Shown here: in pieces, positions 1 through 11,897 of the stretch
How the letters are laid out: each line of letters opens with the position of its first letter
How positions within the stretch are numbered: the first letter of the stretch is position 1
From: Diplodia intermedia
Taxonomy: Eukaryota; Ascomycota; Dothideomycetes; Botryosphaeriales; Botryosphaeriaceae
DNA: 64,000 nt
Direction: 5' to 3'
Assembly (NCBI GenBank): GCA_021495925.1
Contig: JAKEKT010000026.1
Location: forward strand, 310,001-374,000
Position numbers and translations under genes: made by a program
Notes under the pieces: generated by a model
What the model was told of the DNA's origin: nothing
Database searches by the model: none
What the model saw: only the letters and a program-made list of their open reading frames with translations

Positions 1-1
1 G

Positions 2-2191
2 ACAAGATCTCTCCAACAGAACATCATTCGCGAGCGGGAGGCTTTGTGCAAGGGCCACCAGTTCCCCAAGGCCGACTTTCAGGGAATGTTCGTCTGGAAC
101 CACTACCTTCTGGAGCCCGCACGTGGCGCCTTGAAGAACACCTACGACTGGTGCTTGCCGATCATTCATGGCTTCATTGACCAGTCCTCCTTGGACATCT
201 TCGGACGTCGCGTTTACATAACAATCATTGCCAGGCGGTCGAGGTACTTCGCCGGTGCCAGGTTCCTGAAGCGTGGCGCAAACGACCTCGGCTATGTTGC
301 GAACGATGTAGAGACTGAGCAAATTATTTCTGACCTGCTGACCACGTCGTTCCATGCTCCTGGGCCGCGCTTGTATGCCAACCCCACCTATACCTCGTAC
401 ATTCAGCATCGAGGCAGCATCCCCTTGTACTGGACCCAGGACAACAGCGGTGTAACCCCCAAGCCTGATATTGACCTGAACCTTGTGGATCCCTTCTACA
501 GCGCTGCGGCATTCCATTTCGACAATCTGTTTGAGCGGTACGGAGCGCCCTGCTATGTCCTCAACCTCATCAAGGCAAGAGAGCGCACCCCTCGCGAATC
601 CAAACTGCTGCATGAGTTCAAAAAGGCTGTCGACTACCTGAACCAATCTTTACCTGTAGACAAAAGGATTATTTACAAGGCATTCGACATGAGTAGAGCC
701 TCCAAGACGCGAGGCATGGACGTCATTGGAAGCCTAGAGATGATTGCTGAGGACGTGCTTCAGAAGACGGGCTTCTTCCACAATGGAGATGCGGAAAGGG
801 ACATGCCACAGGTTCAAAACGGAGTGGCGAGAACCAACTGCATCGATTGCCTTGACCGGACGAATGCCGCGCAATTCGTCATTGGTAAACGTGCCCTCGG
901 CCGGCAGCTTAAGGCGCTGGGAGTGATATCTGGAAACACTGTCGAGTACGATTCCGATGCCGTCAACATCTTCACCTACATGTTTCATGACCATGGCGAC
1001 ACCATCGCCATCCAGTATGGAGGCTCGCACCTTGTCAATACTATGGCGACTTACCGGAAAATTAACCACTGGCAAAGCCATTCCAGAGACATGGTTGAGA
1101 GCTTTAAGCGGTACTACCACAATTCTTTCCTGGACTCGCAACGGCAGGAGGCATACAATCTGTTCCTTGGAAATTACAAGTTTGCGCAGGGCCAGCCAAT
1201 GCTCTGGGACCTCGCCACGGACTATTATTTGCACCACACTGACCCGAGACACTGGCCGATGAAGAAGCGAAAGGACTACATCAGCTGGTTCACACCCAGC
1301 TTCCTGGAGCCTCGAGTGTTGCCTCCGTGCAGCAGACCAGCCCCGAATGGTGCAGCCGACAGGACTGAGGCTTTCGACGACTACTGGGAGGAGTACTACC
1401 GTCCTCTGGCTTTGTCATCTATTGCAAAAATCTTCACATTCAAGATGAACACGACGCCGAGGTTGGTGTCGGGGAACCCAGGCAGCGGAAAGTCATACGA
1501 CCTCAGCCCTTTCACACCTCGGAAGCACATTCCGCATGAGATCGAGCCGCCTGAGAAGAAGGTCGCAACCAGGAAGGGCGTGACGATTCTTGACCCACAC
1601 AGTGAAGAAGAATCTATGCGGGAGGCGTCTGTTCCCATGTCCAGAGGGCCGTCTGCGCCAGGCGGTCCCATGGAAGGTTCTCCCGCAAAGCAAAGCATCC
1701 TAAGAGATCCCCATTTCGAACTTGGCGGGCACCCGCACCAGTCCACCACGTTCACCGATTCGTCGTTCAGACCGCCCGACAAATCGCAGATGACGCAGTG
1801 GTCGCTGAACCAATTCCACCACAACTCTCTCAACCCGTCCGTGACAAGCGCCGAGGCATCGGAATACGACAGATACATCAGCCACCCGCTCAACCTCCCG
1901 CTCGTCGTTTCCACCGAGCTTCCCGACGACTTCTCCAACATGGACTTCGTCGAGTACGTCAACAGCGTGAACGGGGCCACGGGGGACGGCCGGAACTGGG
2001 AGGTCAGCGAGGACGAGCTCGCCGAGTACAGGGACTTCTTGAACGTGCCGGAGAACCCGCTGACGGTGATCGAGGAAGACGGCGAGAAGAAGCGCTACAA
2101 GAGATACAGGCAATGGCTGAGGGGAAAGAGCCTTTTCAAGCAGAGCAAGGTCGATCCGGAGTATCGCGAGCTGGGAATGAGCAGGCGATGA
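2..2191 (+). CDS. FIG4: Polyphosphoinositide phosphatase FIG4 (Sac domain), 5' end outside window
   Basis: The open frame runs in from the left edge (codons start at base 2) and gives 729 residues with no intron, so the N-terminus is missing. The Sac-family catalytic CX5RT loop is visible as NCIDCLDRTNAAQ, coded near bases 837-875, where Cys is the phospho-acceptor and Arg binds phosphate. Before it lies the Sac core, including FVWNHYLLEP near the edge. After it come the FIG4-type segments YGGSHLVNTMATYRKIN and WLRGKSLFKQSKVDPEYREL at the extreme C-terminus. FIG4 removes the 5-phosphate of PI(3,5)P2 at the vacuole and endosome, in a complex with Vac14 and the Fab1 kinase. Residues about 480-620 are low-complexity and probably disordered. 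The gene converges on DDB1. Family identity is clear; FIG4 rather than SAC1 rests on the C-terminal segment. Confidence 0.93.
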   Translation, partial: TRSLQQNIIREREALCKGHQFPKADFQGMFVWNHYLLEPARGALKNTYDWCLPIIHGFIDQSSLDIFGRRVYITIIARRSRYFAGARFLKRGANDLGYVANDVETEQIISDLLTTSFHAPGPRLYANPTYTSYIQHRGSIPLYWTQDNSGVTPKPDIDLNLVDPFYSAAAFHFDNLFERYGAPCYVLNLIKARERTPRESKLLHEFKKAVDYLNQSLPVDKRIIYKAFDMSRASKTRGMDVIGSLEMIAEDVLQKTGFFHNGDAERDMPQVQNGVARTNCIDCLDRTNAAQFVIGKRALGRQLKALGVISGNTVEYDSDAVNIFTYMFHDHGDTIAIQYGGSHLVNTMATYRKINHWQSHSRDMVESFKRYYHNSFLDSQRQEAYNLFLGNYKFAQGQPMLWDLATDYYLHHTDPRHWPMKKRKDYISWFTPSFLEPRVLPPCSRPAPNGAADRTEAFDDYWEEYYRPLALSSIAKIFTFKMNTTPRLVSGNPGSGKSYDLSPFTPRKHIPHEIEPPEKKVATRKGVTILDPHSEEESMREASVPMSRGPSAPGGPMEGSPAKQSILRDPHFELGGHPHQSTTFTDSSFRPPDKSQMTQWSLNQFHHNSLNPSVTSAEASEYDRYISHPLNLPLVVSTELPDDFSNMDFVEYVNSVNGATGDGRNWEVSEDELAEYRDFLNVPENPLTVIEEDGEKKRYKRYRQWLRGKSLFKQSKVDPEYRELGMSRR

Positions 2192-2734
2192 GATCCTTCT
2201 TCTTTTCGCTTCCCCTCTGGCGTGTCGAGACTTTTTGAGACGATTCATGAGCTTCTCCTTGTTCATGACAACTTTGCTTTCTTTTCGTTCTGTTGTCACT
2301 TACTTTCCTTATCATCGTATTTGCCACAGCTCGATTCCAGAAGACGAAGTAACGAGCCCACGATCGTAGCCGGTTCGCGATCCGGTGCAAGCATCCATAC
2401 ATGGCGTCAGTACTTGCTACAAATCATATAGAACTTATCCAGGTCATGGTCTTGGGAAAACTCAGGAATATTACGAAACCAGAAATGTGTAATCAAATAT
2501 CAGTCGATAGAAGTTTTGGGCACTGAAATATCACCTGCATCATCTTCACGAAACGTGAACTGATGTATACCAGACCCATCCCAGATGAGGAGGATATGAA
2601 CGCATGTATGCGCAATTTGAAGTGAGATTTCTACCTTCCCCGATGCATATCATCCTCCTCTCATCTCCTCGTTCCTCCCCGAAGCCTGCCTCCGGCAAAT
2701 GATTGTCATAACTCATCGTGCATCCAACGGGCTT
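2192..2734. other. Convergent intergenic region FIG4/DDB1
   Basis: This holds the 3' flanks of two convergent genes. It is AT-rich compared with its neighbours. I see no conserved reading frame, RNA gene or repeat in it. Confidence 0.6.
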
Positions 2735-5700
2735 CTAGTGCAGCCTCCGTAGCGTCTCGACCAGCGCCCTGACCTCCTCGACATCAATCTCCGCGTAGAC
2801 GCCCTTGACCAACTCCTCCTGCTCCTGCGGCTTGAGGTCGAGGAAGCGCTCGATGAGATCGCCGTCGACGAAACGGTTCGGCTCCTCCTCGTCGCGGACC
2901 TGGCTCTTGAAGGCGCGGTACCGGAGGAACGGGTAGTTGCCGGGACTCTTCACGAACTCGGCGAGCTGCGACTGCAGGCGGATGAGGAGATCGACCTTCG
3001 AAGGGGTGATGAGGGCGAAGAGGTAGATGGAGCCCTCGACCTGCAGATGGGCTCGGTTAGCAAGGCAGGCAGAAGGGGGATTGTTGTGAGTGGCGACTTA
3101 CGGTGGCAAAGAATGCTCTGGGGACGACGGGGGCGTCGGAAACGGTGGCCATGTCTATGCGCCGGATGCGGTTCACCTGCTCGCCAAGCAACATGTCGCC
3201 CCGGAGCAACAGCCTCTTCCTGTCCTCCTCGGTGACGCCGCTCACGTCGCGCTCCAGGAGGATCAGGTTGCCCTCTGCATCGGCCTGGAGGTATGTGTTC
3301 TCGTTGACCTCGGCAAGAGCCGTGCTCCAGCTGACTTGGACGTGACGTGCAACTTCCTTGAGCTCGTCGTTCTGCTCGCCACTGCCGGGGCGATATTCAA
3401 GCACCGACACAGACTTGATAAGGTCTGCAACCGCGATTTGATTCCCAGTTACGGTGATATCTATGGGTGCAGTCGAAGTGCGGAAGCTGGCTTTCTTGAT
3501 GAGCAGAGGCGTGCTCGCGGTAGGGTATTCGAAAGAATATACAACGACCTTTGTCCGTTAGCCATTTGCATGCCTACGACCCCCGTCTAGGGGATTTGTA
3601 CTTACGGTCTTGATCAAGCCGGCAACTATCTTGCCATCAACCATGGCAAGACACCTACAGGCGCCTTTGGTTGACATCTCTGCGATCACCTTGAGTTGCC
3701 TGTCTTCGGTGACCTCGAATACCAAGATACGTCCTCTTGTGCTGCCTTGATCCTCTTCCTCCACCAAGTGTGAGGTTCCCACAACGAAGCGTTCGGCTAC
3801 GCCTCCATCGCCGTCGTCAAGCTCAGCCCGGATGGCGCATTCAACAATTTCATATTCGTTCATCTCGAAGCTGTGCAGTTCTTTGAAAACGACCTCATCG
3901 GCGAGCCTAAAATGGCCTTGGACGACTTCCTCACGATCTCTCAGTACTCGCTTGATGGTACCAAGACCAAAAGCCTTGAGATGTGGTGAGTAAGCAATCC
4001 TTCGTACGGTCTCGTTGACATGCAAAGTCTGAACATGGGTTCTCCTCTCCTCGTCCACGACTGCAAGGTGCAGCTCCCCTGAGGCAGCGATTGCAATAGA
4101 TCGAGGATAAGCTTCGGCATTGAAGGGACACACGCAGGTCGCTTTCTCCGCCGTAACTGCTGAATAGACTAGGCGCCCTTCGGATCCATATATTAAGCTG
4201 GGATGCTCGCAGGTTGCAAATACATTGTACAACCCATTGCCGCGTGGAAGTGCCTTGAAGTTGGCTTGCTGCGTGCCAAGAACGGTACTTTTCCGTCCTG
4301 AGAGGGCAAAGGTCGACGGATCCATTGCGAAGGTTACTACGTTTCCGTCGGTAGTGGCAATGAAGAGAGTGTGAGGCTGATCCGCGAATATCTGGGTGAG
4401 CAGAAGTGACCGCGGCACGGAAGAGCCGTCATCGCTCAAACGAATAGTCTCGATGGTCTCAAGTGTGTCGAGATTGAGAATAGCCACCGCACAGTTCTGC
4501 CAGAATCCCACAAAGCAGATGTTGTCGGCCGAGTGCGGAATCGCAACGCAAGACAGCTGATCCTCCGCACCGTACTCCTTTTCCGCAGTCACCCGGATGG
4601 TGTCTGCGATTGAAAGGATGATGGCACGGATTCCGCCAATGGAAAGAATGACGAAGCGATCATTTGAGTCGACGTCAGTAATCACCTGAGCCGCTGGAGC
4701 GTTCCATTCCGAAACAACCATACCATTCTCCAGGTCCGTCAGTCTTACGGCAGATTCGGTGACTTGAAGGAGCCGGCCTCCTGGTAAGTTACTGGCCAGC
4801 AAAGTGCTCTCCGCGAGCTGCAGGCCCTTGAAATCCTCAACCTCTTCTACCTGTCCGTCGGCATCAAAACAGAATACACGCGATTCGCTGATGAGAGAAA
4901 CCAGCAGTGTGTCGTCATAACCCTTGGATCCTGTAGAAGACAAGGCGAATATGTTCGAGATGCTGCCGATCTCGCCAAGTGCACCTTGGTCTTCCAGCCC
5001 AACGCCACTGCGGACGCTTCGAAGACTTCCGTCCTTGAATGCGCCACTACCTGTGACGATTCGAGCTTGTCCAGAGGAGTACTCGTTGCTTTGGCCTTCG
5101 CCAGATCTGTTTCCCATATCCATGATGGTGAAATCTAGGATAGGCGCAATGTTGTGGAAAGTCTGAACGACCTCGGTTGAGCCCTCCGTGATCCGAATGA
5201 CCTGCGAATCGCCTTCGTGAGAGCCCACAAAGACGTGTCCTGCGTCCAGGTAAGTAAGGACTGAAGCTCTGGAGGTCTCTCCTATCCTGTCTAGTCTCCA
5301 TCCCTCAACAGCGCCGCTGCCATCGTCAAGCAGAAGCATGAACAGGTATAGCCCACCAAAATCATCCGCGAGGAGGAATCGTTGGTTATCAATTTGCTCC
5401 CAGGAAACGAAGATGGTAGACTCTTCCAAAGGCTTTTTGACGAGAGCCTTGGTGTAGTCATTGAAGTAGGTAATGGATGTTTCACCAAGGATGAGCACAC
5501 CGTAGCATGGACCGGGGACAGGGATCAAATGACTTGCCCCCAGATCCAAGTCTTCCTTCAAGCCCTCAACTAGGTCGAGCGCTGCTATGGCCTGCTCATC
5601 CGCACCAGCAGATTGGAAGCCTAATTGGCGTAGCCGCAGCCGAATCTTGCTGTCTTCGTCCTCTTCGTAGAGCAAGGCCAGGAGCGGCTTCTCGGATTCA

Positions 5701-6299
5701 GGCGATTTGCGATGGAGGAAGACGGATGAGCGCACGAACATCTCCTCTATGCGGGAAGGTACGGGTTCGCCCAAGACGCTGATTTCAGGGTCGCCCTTCC
5801 TCTTGCCCTTCTCCGTCAAAGGCACGACGGTAATGATTCCCTCGTACAGCTCCAGCGTCATGAACCTGCCAGTAGGATCAAGCAAGCTTCTGTCTCCAGT
5901 CTGAGAGTCGCGAGCGGCCCTGTCTGCCAGATCCTGATATGTCTTGACTGTCTTCAGCTGCTTCTCCTCGGCGCTCCAGACCAGGGTAAAGTAGTAGTAA
6001 CGATCGGTGCCAACGAAGAGGTGCTCGGTAGGCTCGTTTGCGGGGCGCAGCCTGTTAAGCATGGTAACTTTGCCGTAGACGGCCTGTGAATGGTGCAGGA
6101 CGAGGCCATCGTCGGATTGGAGGTAAACCTCAAGACGGTTCGATTTTCTGGCGGGAGGTCAGCGAGGAAGACGTCATGGCGGGAGTGGTTGGGCGCTCAC
6201 GCACGCGACTACGAGGCTCTCTTCGTCGTTGGAGAGCAGATTGAGCTTGATGGCGTGACGGACGCTGCTCGGGCGGTGGATTGGCGCAATGTAGGCCAT
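2735..6299 (-). CDS. DDB1: UV-damaged DNA-binding protein 1 (DDB1), CUL4 adaptor
   Basis: Exons (minus strand): 6205-6299, 3606-6147, 3102-3548 and 2735-3040, with three introns of 57, 57 and 61 nt; the product is 1129 residues (human DDB1 has 1140). The start at 6299 gives MAYIAPIHRPSSVRHAIKLN, and splicing restores VVAKSNRLEVY, matching the first propeller of DDB1 (LLIAKNTRLEIY in human). Other hallmarks are ILGETSITYFND, HVFVGSHEGDSQ and TGSGAFKDGSLRSVRSG. The C-terminal helical part contains NRFVDGDLIERFLDL and ends in LVETLRRLH. DDB1 is a three-propeller scaffold that links WD40 substrate receptors to the CUL4-RBX1 ubiquitin ligase, acting in nucleotide excision repair and replication control in the nucleus. 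It is divergent from RPC37 across about 210 bp. Confidence 0.95.
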
Positions 6300-6508
6300 G
6301 CTGGGGGCCGCTCGTCAGGCAAGTCAAAGCGGCGAAGAAAGATGGAAGTGCTCCGGGATCTGAGGCGGCGGGACGAAGCTCATCAGCTTCCCCGGACTTT
6401 GGCTAACGCCGACACAGTGACGCGACTGCACTTCCGCCCGCCGCACTTTTTCTCTACCGCCGACGCGCCGCCCTCCGCCGACTCCGCAAAACTCCATCAC
6501 AGCCCACC
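6300..6508. promoter_or_regulatory. Divergent promoter DDB1 / RPC37
   Basis: 209 bp separate the two divergent start codons (6299 minus, 6509 plus), so both core promoters and 5' UTRs must lie here. The plus-strand half is pyrimidine-rich just before the RPC37 ATG. No TATA box was seen. Confidence 0.5.
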
Positions 6509-7810
6509 ATGTCTCGTAAGCACCGCCTCCCTCCGCACGACGTCTCTGCTGCATGTCTACACACAAGCGGCCCCCTGTGAACTCTTTTCACCAGCTATTT
6601 GCGCCGCGACAGAGCTCTGAGCGTCCAGCATGCCATGCTCTCCCGCGCATTTTCCTTCTGTGCCGCGCGAATTCTCCGCAGCTGTATCCCCCGTAAAAGA
6701 CGCTAACGTGCGATTCAGCCGCAGCTGTGGACCACGACGACGACCCCGTCCTTGCAGAGTACGACGTCTTCATCACGCCGGAGCTCGAGGAACAAATCTA
6801 CCTTCTGCAATACCCCAATCGTGGTAGAGACCAGCCGTACAATGAGCGCTCCAACTCTAAGCCCCTCGAGGTGCGCATGAAGCCCAACACAGGTTTCATC
6901 GAGGTCGATGTCCCCGTGAACGTTCATGGCAACTACGACAAGCGCAAAGGTGTCAAATGGGGCGAGGCTATGCGCATGGCCCAGGATAACGGCGAGAGCG
7001 CTTTTGGTCTGGCCGCTGGCTTCAGCGGCCTCGCCAAGGGAGCCGTGCCCCCGAGAGCTGGCGCCTCCAGTCGCGCCGACATCCAAGACATGGTGCTGGA
7101 GGAGGACAGCATGGAGCAGCTGCTCCAGCGCTTCGACGATGCCAATGACAAGGGCCACGTGCTGAACAAGCAGACCATTGGCGGTCAGATCATGAAGGAC
7201 GAGACGGGCAAGCCCATCTACATGCTTGGTACCTACCGGGGCAGGGAGCTTCACCTCACAAGAATCTCCGGAATCGTCCAGATGCGTCCTCAATTCCACC
7301 ACCTGGATGCGGTTCGTGAGCTAGCCAATGCCAACCGCCGCAGAGAGCGCGAGGCCGTCGAGGGTGCAAGGGCGAACGAACCCCGCGCTGTGCAAATGAC
7401 GATCAAGAATGAAGACAGTGATGCGGCGCAATCCAAGGAATTCCTTTTCCGCGCCCAGGAGGAAAAGTGGACTAAGTTGAGATACTACGACGAGGAGGTA
7501 GGCAACTATGCTTGCTTGTATTCTGTGGCTCTGGGCTAATCGTCATCAGACTGATGAGGCTTTCGAAGCGTACCACGACAAGATGTTCGTGGCCGATACT
7601 GAGAACGCCGCCAAACTCAGGTCCTCAATGACGAACGAGCAATACCTGGACGCCATCAGCGCCGAGCGCCACGATCCTAGCGGGCGTTCGAAAAAGAAGC
7701 CGCTGACGAAGAAGCAAATGCAGCGGATTGAAGATTCGGAGGATTCAGACGTGCCTGAGGACGACGAGGATGTAGCTGCAGCACAGGCCGAGACAGACAG
7801 GCTGGAATGA
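6509..7810 (+). CDS. RPC37: DNA-directed RNA polymerase III subunit RPC5/Rpc37 (Sin-like)
   Basis: Three exons, 6509-6515, 6719-7497 and 7550-7810, give 348 residues. The first exon is only 7 nt (ATG TCT C); splicing gives MSPAAVDHDDDPVLAEYDVF. The N-terminal half carries the RPC5/Sin family pattern: an acidic leader, the LLQYPNRGRD strand, FIEVDVPVNVHGNYD, and LHLTRISGIVQMRPQFHHLD, which corresponds to the conserved AQLKP/QMRP dimerisation segment that pairs with Rpc53. The 200-nt first intron is the longest in the window. The C-terminus is acidic (EDSEDSDVPEDDEDVAAAQ). In yeast Rpc37-Rpc53 act in Pol III initiation, termination and reinitiation in the nucleus. The 7-nt exon is inferred from the in-frame ATG at a good GTAAGC donor; the only in-frame alternative, GTG at 6727, is unlikely. 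Confidence 0.88.
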
Positions 7811-8575
7811 ACAGCGTTCGTTCGGGCTGGGGTTGAAGCGGAAGCAGCCTCGGGCACAAGGGAAGATTTTATACGTTCATTGTTTCAAGCATAGCGACGG
7901 CGTTGGTTTGAGGGAAAGCAGCGACCCTAGAGTGGCATCAACTGGGCAGGAGGCAACGTAGAGGCTCCGGGAGGCGACGAAATACCCGGAAATGGTCTCA
8001 GCTGGACGAGCAAAATCTATACATACATTCATGAACGCAATGAAAAATGGAGAGATTTTCCCCGCGCTCAAGCAATGGTATGTTGATGGCCTGACAGCAA
8101 CAACATCCCAACACAATTAGGCCTGCATTCGCTGATATATCACCTGCAGGAACGGAGCAGGCCTGCAGAGAGCCAGGGCTCCGGCAGTGAAGGTCCAATT
8201 TTCCCAGCGTGCACACTCCATCGCCCGTCGTCCTCTCCACCATCTCTCCGCTCTGAGTGGAGGATCAGGCGTCCACCCCCACCCCCGCACGCCGCCGTCA
8301 CATGAGGGCTGCCACAACGCCGGCGCGTTTCGTTCCTCAATAACCCGAAAAGGACCAGGGGACGGCGCTTGCACAGCCCCGGGCAATCTCGCAGCCGCAT
8401 CGACGGAAGGCCGGGATGCATCGAATGATGTGCCAACCGTTGACGACCTCGGCTGAAGGGCGTTGGCGGATCGGCAGGCGGAGGCGTTGCTCCGTCGACA
8501 CTCTAGTATACTACTTCTGCCAGCTCCCTTGCTTCCACCGAAGCCTTGCCTGCTTGCCCAGCCCGATTGCTTACC
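7811..8575. other. Intergenic region RPC37 / HIBADH
   Basis: This holds the 3' flank of RPC37 and the promoter of the dehydrogenase gene. Open frames exist on the minus strand (about 8117-8728) but they are Arg/Gly-rich, show no family motif and run into the neighbouring coding exon. No RNA gene was recognised. Confidence 0.5.
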
Positions 8576-9720
8576 ATGACCACCATGGCCGCGTCCCTGA
8601 GGCGGATCCCTTCCGCCGTGCGCCCCGCGTGCTTCGCAACGAGACGATCCTTCTCGACCTCTCCCACAAACCAGGCCGTATGGGGCTTCGTTGGGCTCGG
8701 CCGCATGGGTATGTTCGCGCCGCGCCAACTTGTCGCGTGGTCACAGGATTGACGGTGTTTCCGCGAAGGGTATCCCATGGCCAAGAACCTGCGGGCGAAA
8801 CTTCCCAAGGGTGATACTCTTGTCGTCCACGACCTCAACACCACGGCGACCTCCAAGTTTTCAAAAGAGCTTGGCCCGCAGGGCGTGCACGTGGCTGAAA
8901 CGGTGCGCGAAGTCGCTGAGAAGGCGGTAAGCCGATCCACTGTCCCTTTGCTCAGTCAATCATGCAAGTGCTGACATGCCCACAGGAAACAATCATCACA
9001 GCTCTGCCAGAGCCCCACCATGTGCGTGGTGTATATGCAAACATGCTAATACCGCCGACGCTGCTGGAGCAACCAGGAGCTAAGCCGCGTCTCTTCATTG
9101 ACGTGTCCACCATTGATCCTCAGTCGTCTCTGGAAGTCGCAAATGCGGTGCAGTCCACCGGGCAGGGCAAATATGTCGATGCGCCCATGTCCGGAGGCGT
9201 CGTGGGCGCAGAGAAAGGCACTCTGACGTTTATGGTCGGGGCGCCAGACGACATCATCGATCGCGTGCGCGAGATCTTGTCGACGATGGGCAAGCGGACG
9301 GTGCACCTGGGACCGGCAAGCTCCGGACTGAAAGGCAAGCTTGCCAACAACTACCTCTTGGCCATCAACAACATTGCGACTGCCGAGGCCATGAACTTGG
9401 GAATCCAGTGGGGTCTCGAGCCCAAGGCGCTTGCAGGCCTGATCAACACTGCTACAGGCAAATGCTGGCCTTCCGAGGTCAACAACCCGGTTCCGGGAGT
9501 GGTTGAGGGATCGCCGGCCAGCAGGGGCTACGAGGGAGGATTCGGGCTGAGCTTGATGAACAAGGACCTTAAGCTTGCGTTGAAGGGAGCGGAAGAGTAT
9601 AAGATTAAGCTCGAATTGGGCGAGCCGGCTCGTGCCATTTACGACGCAGCGTCGGAGCACCCCGAGTGCACGGGCAAGGACTTTTCCGTAGTATACAGGT
9701 ATCTAGGCGGCAAGGAATAA
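8576..9720 (+). CDS. 3-hydroxyisobutyrate dehydrogenase, mitochondrial
   Basis: Exons 8576-8708, 8769-8926 and 8986-9720 give 341 residues. An Arg/Ser-rich, acid-free leader (MTTMAASLRRIPSAVRPA) predicts mitochondrial import. The Rossmann dinucleotide motif GFVGLGRMGYPMAKNL is split by intron 1, with G and GG halves rejoined. The beta-hydroxyacid dehydrogenase substrate motif DAPMSGGVVGAEKGTL lies near residue 161 and the catalytic-Lys segment GLKGKLANNYLLA near 215. The enzyme oxidises L-3-hydroxyisobutyrate to methylmalonate semialdehyde with NAD+ in valine catabolism. Length matches the family (about 335). A second in-frame Met at codon 4 is also possible as start. It lies 188 bp upstream of the CHM7-like gene on the same strand. 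Confidence 0.94.
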
Positions 9721-9784
9721 CAGCGGCAGCTTTGCGAGTAAAGACAAGCTATGAATGAATGCACAAAAGTTGTTGAGCCGCGCG

Positions 9785-9838
9785 ACGCGTGCTGCTGGCA
9801 GGGTCTCTCGGCTCGAGCGCGGACGCGTTGCTCGGCGA
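9785..9838. promoter_or_regulatory. Two ACGCGT boxes upstream of CHM7-like gene
   Basis: ACGCGT occurs at 9785-9790 and 9833-9838, 71-124 bp before the ATG at 9909. The hexamer is the MluI cell-cycle box bound by MBF-type factors in yeasts. At this base composition one copy per about 4 kb is expected by chance, so two in 54 bp is suggestive, not proof. Confidence 0.35.
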
Positions 9839-9908
9839 CACGCGCCCGTCCCTTCTTTGTCTTTGCTTGGCAGAAGTGACATCAACTGCGACAACACCCG
9901 CGCCCGCC

Positions 9909-11638
9909 ATGCCCGAGTTGCTGGATTTCATCCTGGCCCACGAGGACGCCTTCAAGAGGTATTTCGCTCATGGACAGGCTCTTCTCTACCGCCGTAAACA
10001 CTGACTCGCCCACAGCAGAGGTCGCCTCGCGTCGTTGTACTCGGACTTTCGCATCCAGCAAGCAACAAACCCGGACGGATACAACGCCAACATCTCAGCA
10101 TGGCGTCAAGCCCTCATCCACGCCACCCGTGCTGGCCTCGTCCCCTCGCAGACCGGCGCCAACAGCCTACTCAGCTTGGGCACCGGTGAAGCTCTACTGC
10201 GGGAGCTCACAAGCAAAGACTTCGGGAGACCGCTCGCGCTGGCAGCAGTAGTAGTTCGTACCCGGCATGGACAAGGCGTACGGCGGAGAGAGGTTCCACT
10301 AATGCTGGCCTAGCACGATGCCGCCACAAAGAAGGAGATGATACCACTGAAAGACTTCCTTGCCGCAAAGACCAGTATCTACTCGCGAAGCTGGAGCTTA
10401 AATCCGCTCTCGGTCCTATCTTGGGGATTACAACAGCTGGGGGTCCTCGGCGGGACGACATCGCAAGACCGGCTGGCCGTCGGTGAATTTGTCGTCATGG
10501 CGAACCTAGAGGTAAGCCTCCCACACTCCGCCCGAAAACACACGAGAAAGGCGCCTAACCACCAGCCCAACCGCAACAGGCCGCCAGCAGCGCCGTCGTC
10601 GCGCAAGCCTCGAACCACACGTCCGTAGTCGACCGCATCTACTCGCTCGACTCCTTCCGCTCCGCCTTCGCCCACGCCCTCTCCCCCTCGCACGAGTTCA
10701 CGCCCACCGACATCTCCGTACTCCTCACCCACCTCTCCCGCGACAAGGCCGCCCTCTCCTACGACCCCGTCTCGCAGACGGTAAAGCTCGCCCCCGCCAA
10801 CGCCACCGCCACCGCACCGGAGCCCATCACCCAGCAAGACATCACAATCGCGCACCTCCGCGGCCTCATCGCCTCGCTCAACGCGCAGATCCCCGCCCTC
10901 ACCGAGCGCATCGCCGCCTGCGACGCCACCGCGCGCGCGGCCGCCACCGCCGCAACCAAGACGCCCGCGGCGCGCACGACGGCGCTCGCGGCGCTGCGCT
11001 CCCGGAAGCTCGCCGAGCAGGGGCTGCGGCGGCGCGCCGACACGCTCGCGCAGCTCGAGGCCGTCTACGCCCGGATCGAGGCCGCCGCCGACAACGTCGA
11101 GGTGGTGCGCGCCATGCGGGCCGGCGCCGGCGTGCTGCGCGGGCTGCACGACCGCGTCGGCGGCGCCGAGGGCGTCGAGGGCGTCGTCGAGGCGCTGCGC
11201 GAGGAGATGGCCAAGGCGGACGAGGTCGGCGACGCCGTCAACGACGTCGGCCGCGAGGGCGCGGGCGGCGCCGTCGTCGACGAGGACGAGGTGGACGAGG
11301 AGTTTGCGGCGCTGGAGCGGGCGGAGAGGGAGAGGGTGGAGAGGGAGGAGGCGGAGAAGACGGCGGCGAGGTTGAGGGAGGTGGAGAGGTTGGAGGAGGA
11401 GCGAAAGAGGGCGGAGAAGGCGAGGGAGGAGGCGGAGGCGGAGGAGGAGAAACGGAGTGCGGAAGAGGAGGCGAAGGAGCAGCAGGTGAGACCGGCTCAG
11501 GAAGTGAAGGAGGAAGCGGAGGTGCTGGAGACGTCGCAAGAGTTGGGCCGTATGTCGCTCGACGAGGACAGACCTACAGAGTCATCCGGGGAGCAAGACG
11601 GAGAAGCGGGGCATAGAAAGCTTGTTCCGGCAGAGTAG
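9909..11638 (+). CDS. CHMP7/Chm7-like Snf7-family ESCRT-III protein
   Basis: Exons 9909-9958, 10019-10250, 10314-10511 and 10580-11638 give 512 residues. The first about 250 residues form an ESCRT-II-like winged-helix region (MPELLDFILAHEDAFKR; LKDFLAAKTSIYSRSWSLNP). After it comes a long basic-to-acidic helical Snf7 core: ITIAHLRGLIASLNAQIPAL, then the family hallmark VVEALREEMAKADEVGDAVN. The C-terminal tail is an extreme Glu/Lys/Arg coiled coil (residues about 390-480). This layout is that of CHMP7/Chm7, which detects breaches of the inner nuclear membrane and recruits ESCRT-III. Two splice sites are ambiguous: the first acceptor is a CAGCAG (NAGNAG) pair and the second donor is a repeated GTA, each changing one codon. 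It converges on RAD18 across 259 bp. Confidence 0.85.
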
Positions 11639-11897
11639 AGTGCTTGCGTGCACGGGCACGAATGTATTTCGGGGCTACAGCGACCTGAGAGGAAAGCTTT
11701 GATTTGGGAGTAACAAGGATATCACGACACGGGACGGTCACGGCAGGCGTTGGCGCACTGGAGAGAGACGATGGGTATCATTTCTTTAAACATTTCCTCG
11801 TTTTTAAGGCTCCGCAACACCTTGCTGTCTATAGAAATTGAAGAGTAACCTTTCTGTACAAAATATCCACGGGCAAACTTGCCACTGAAACCATAAA

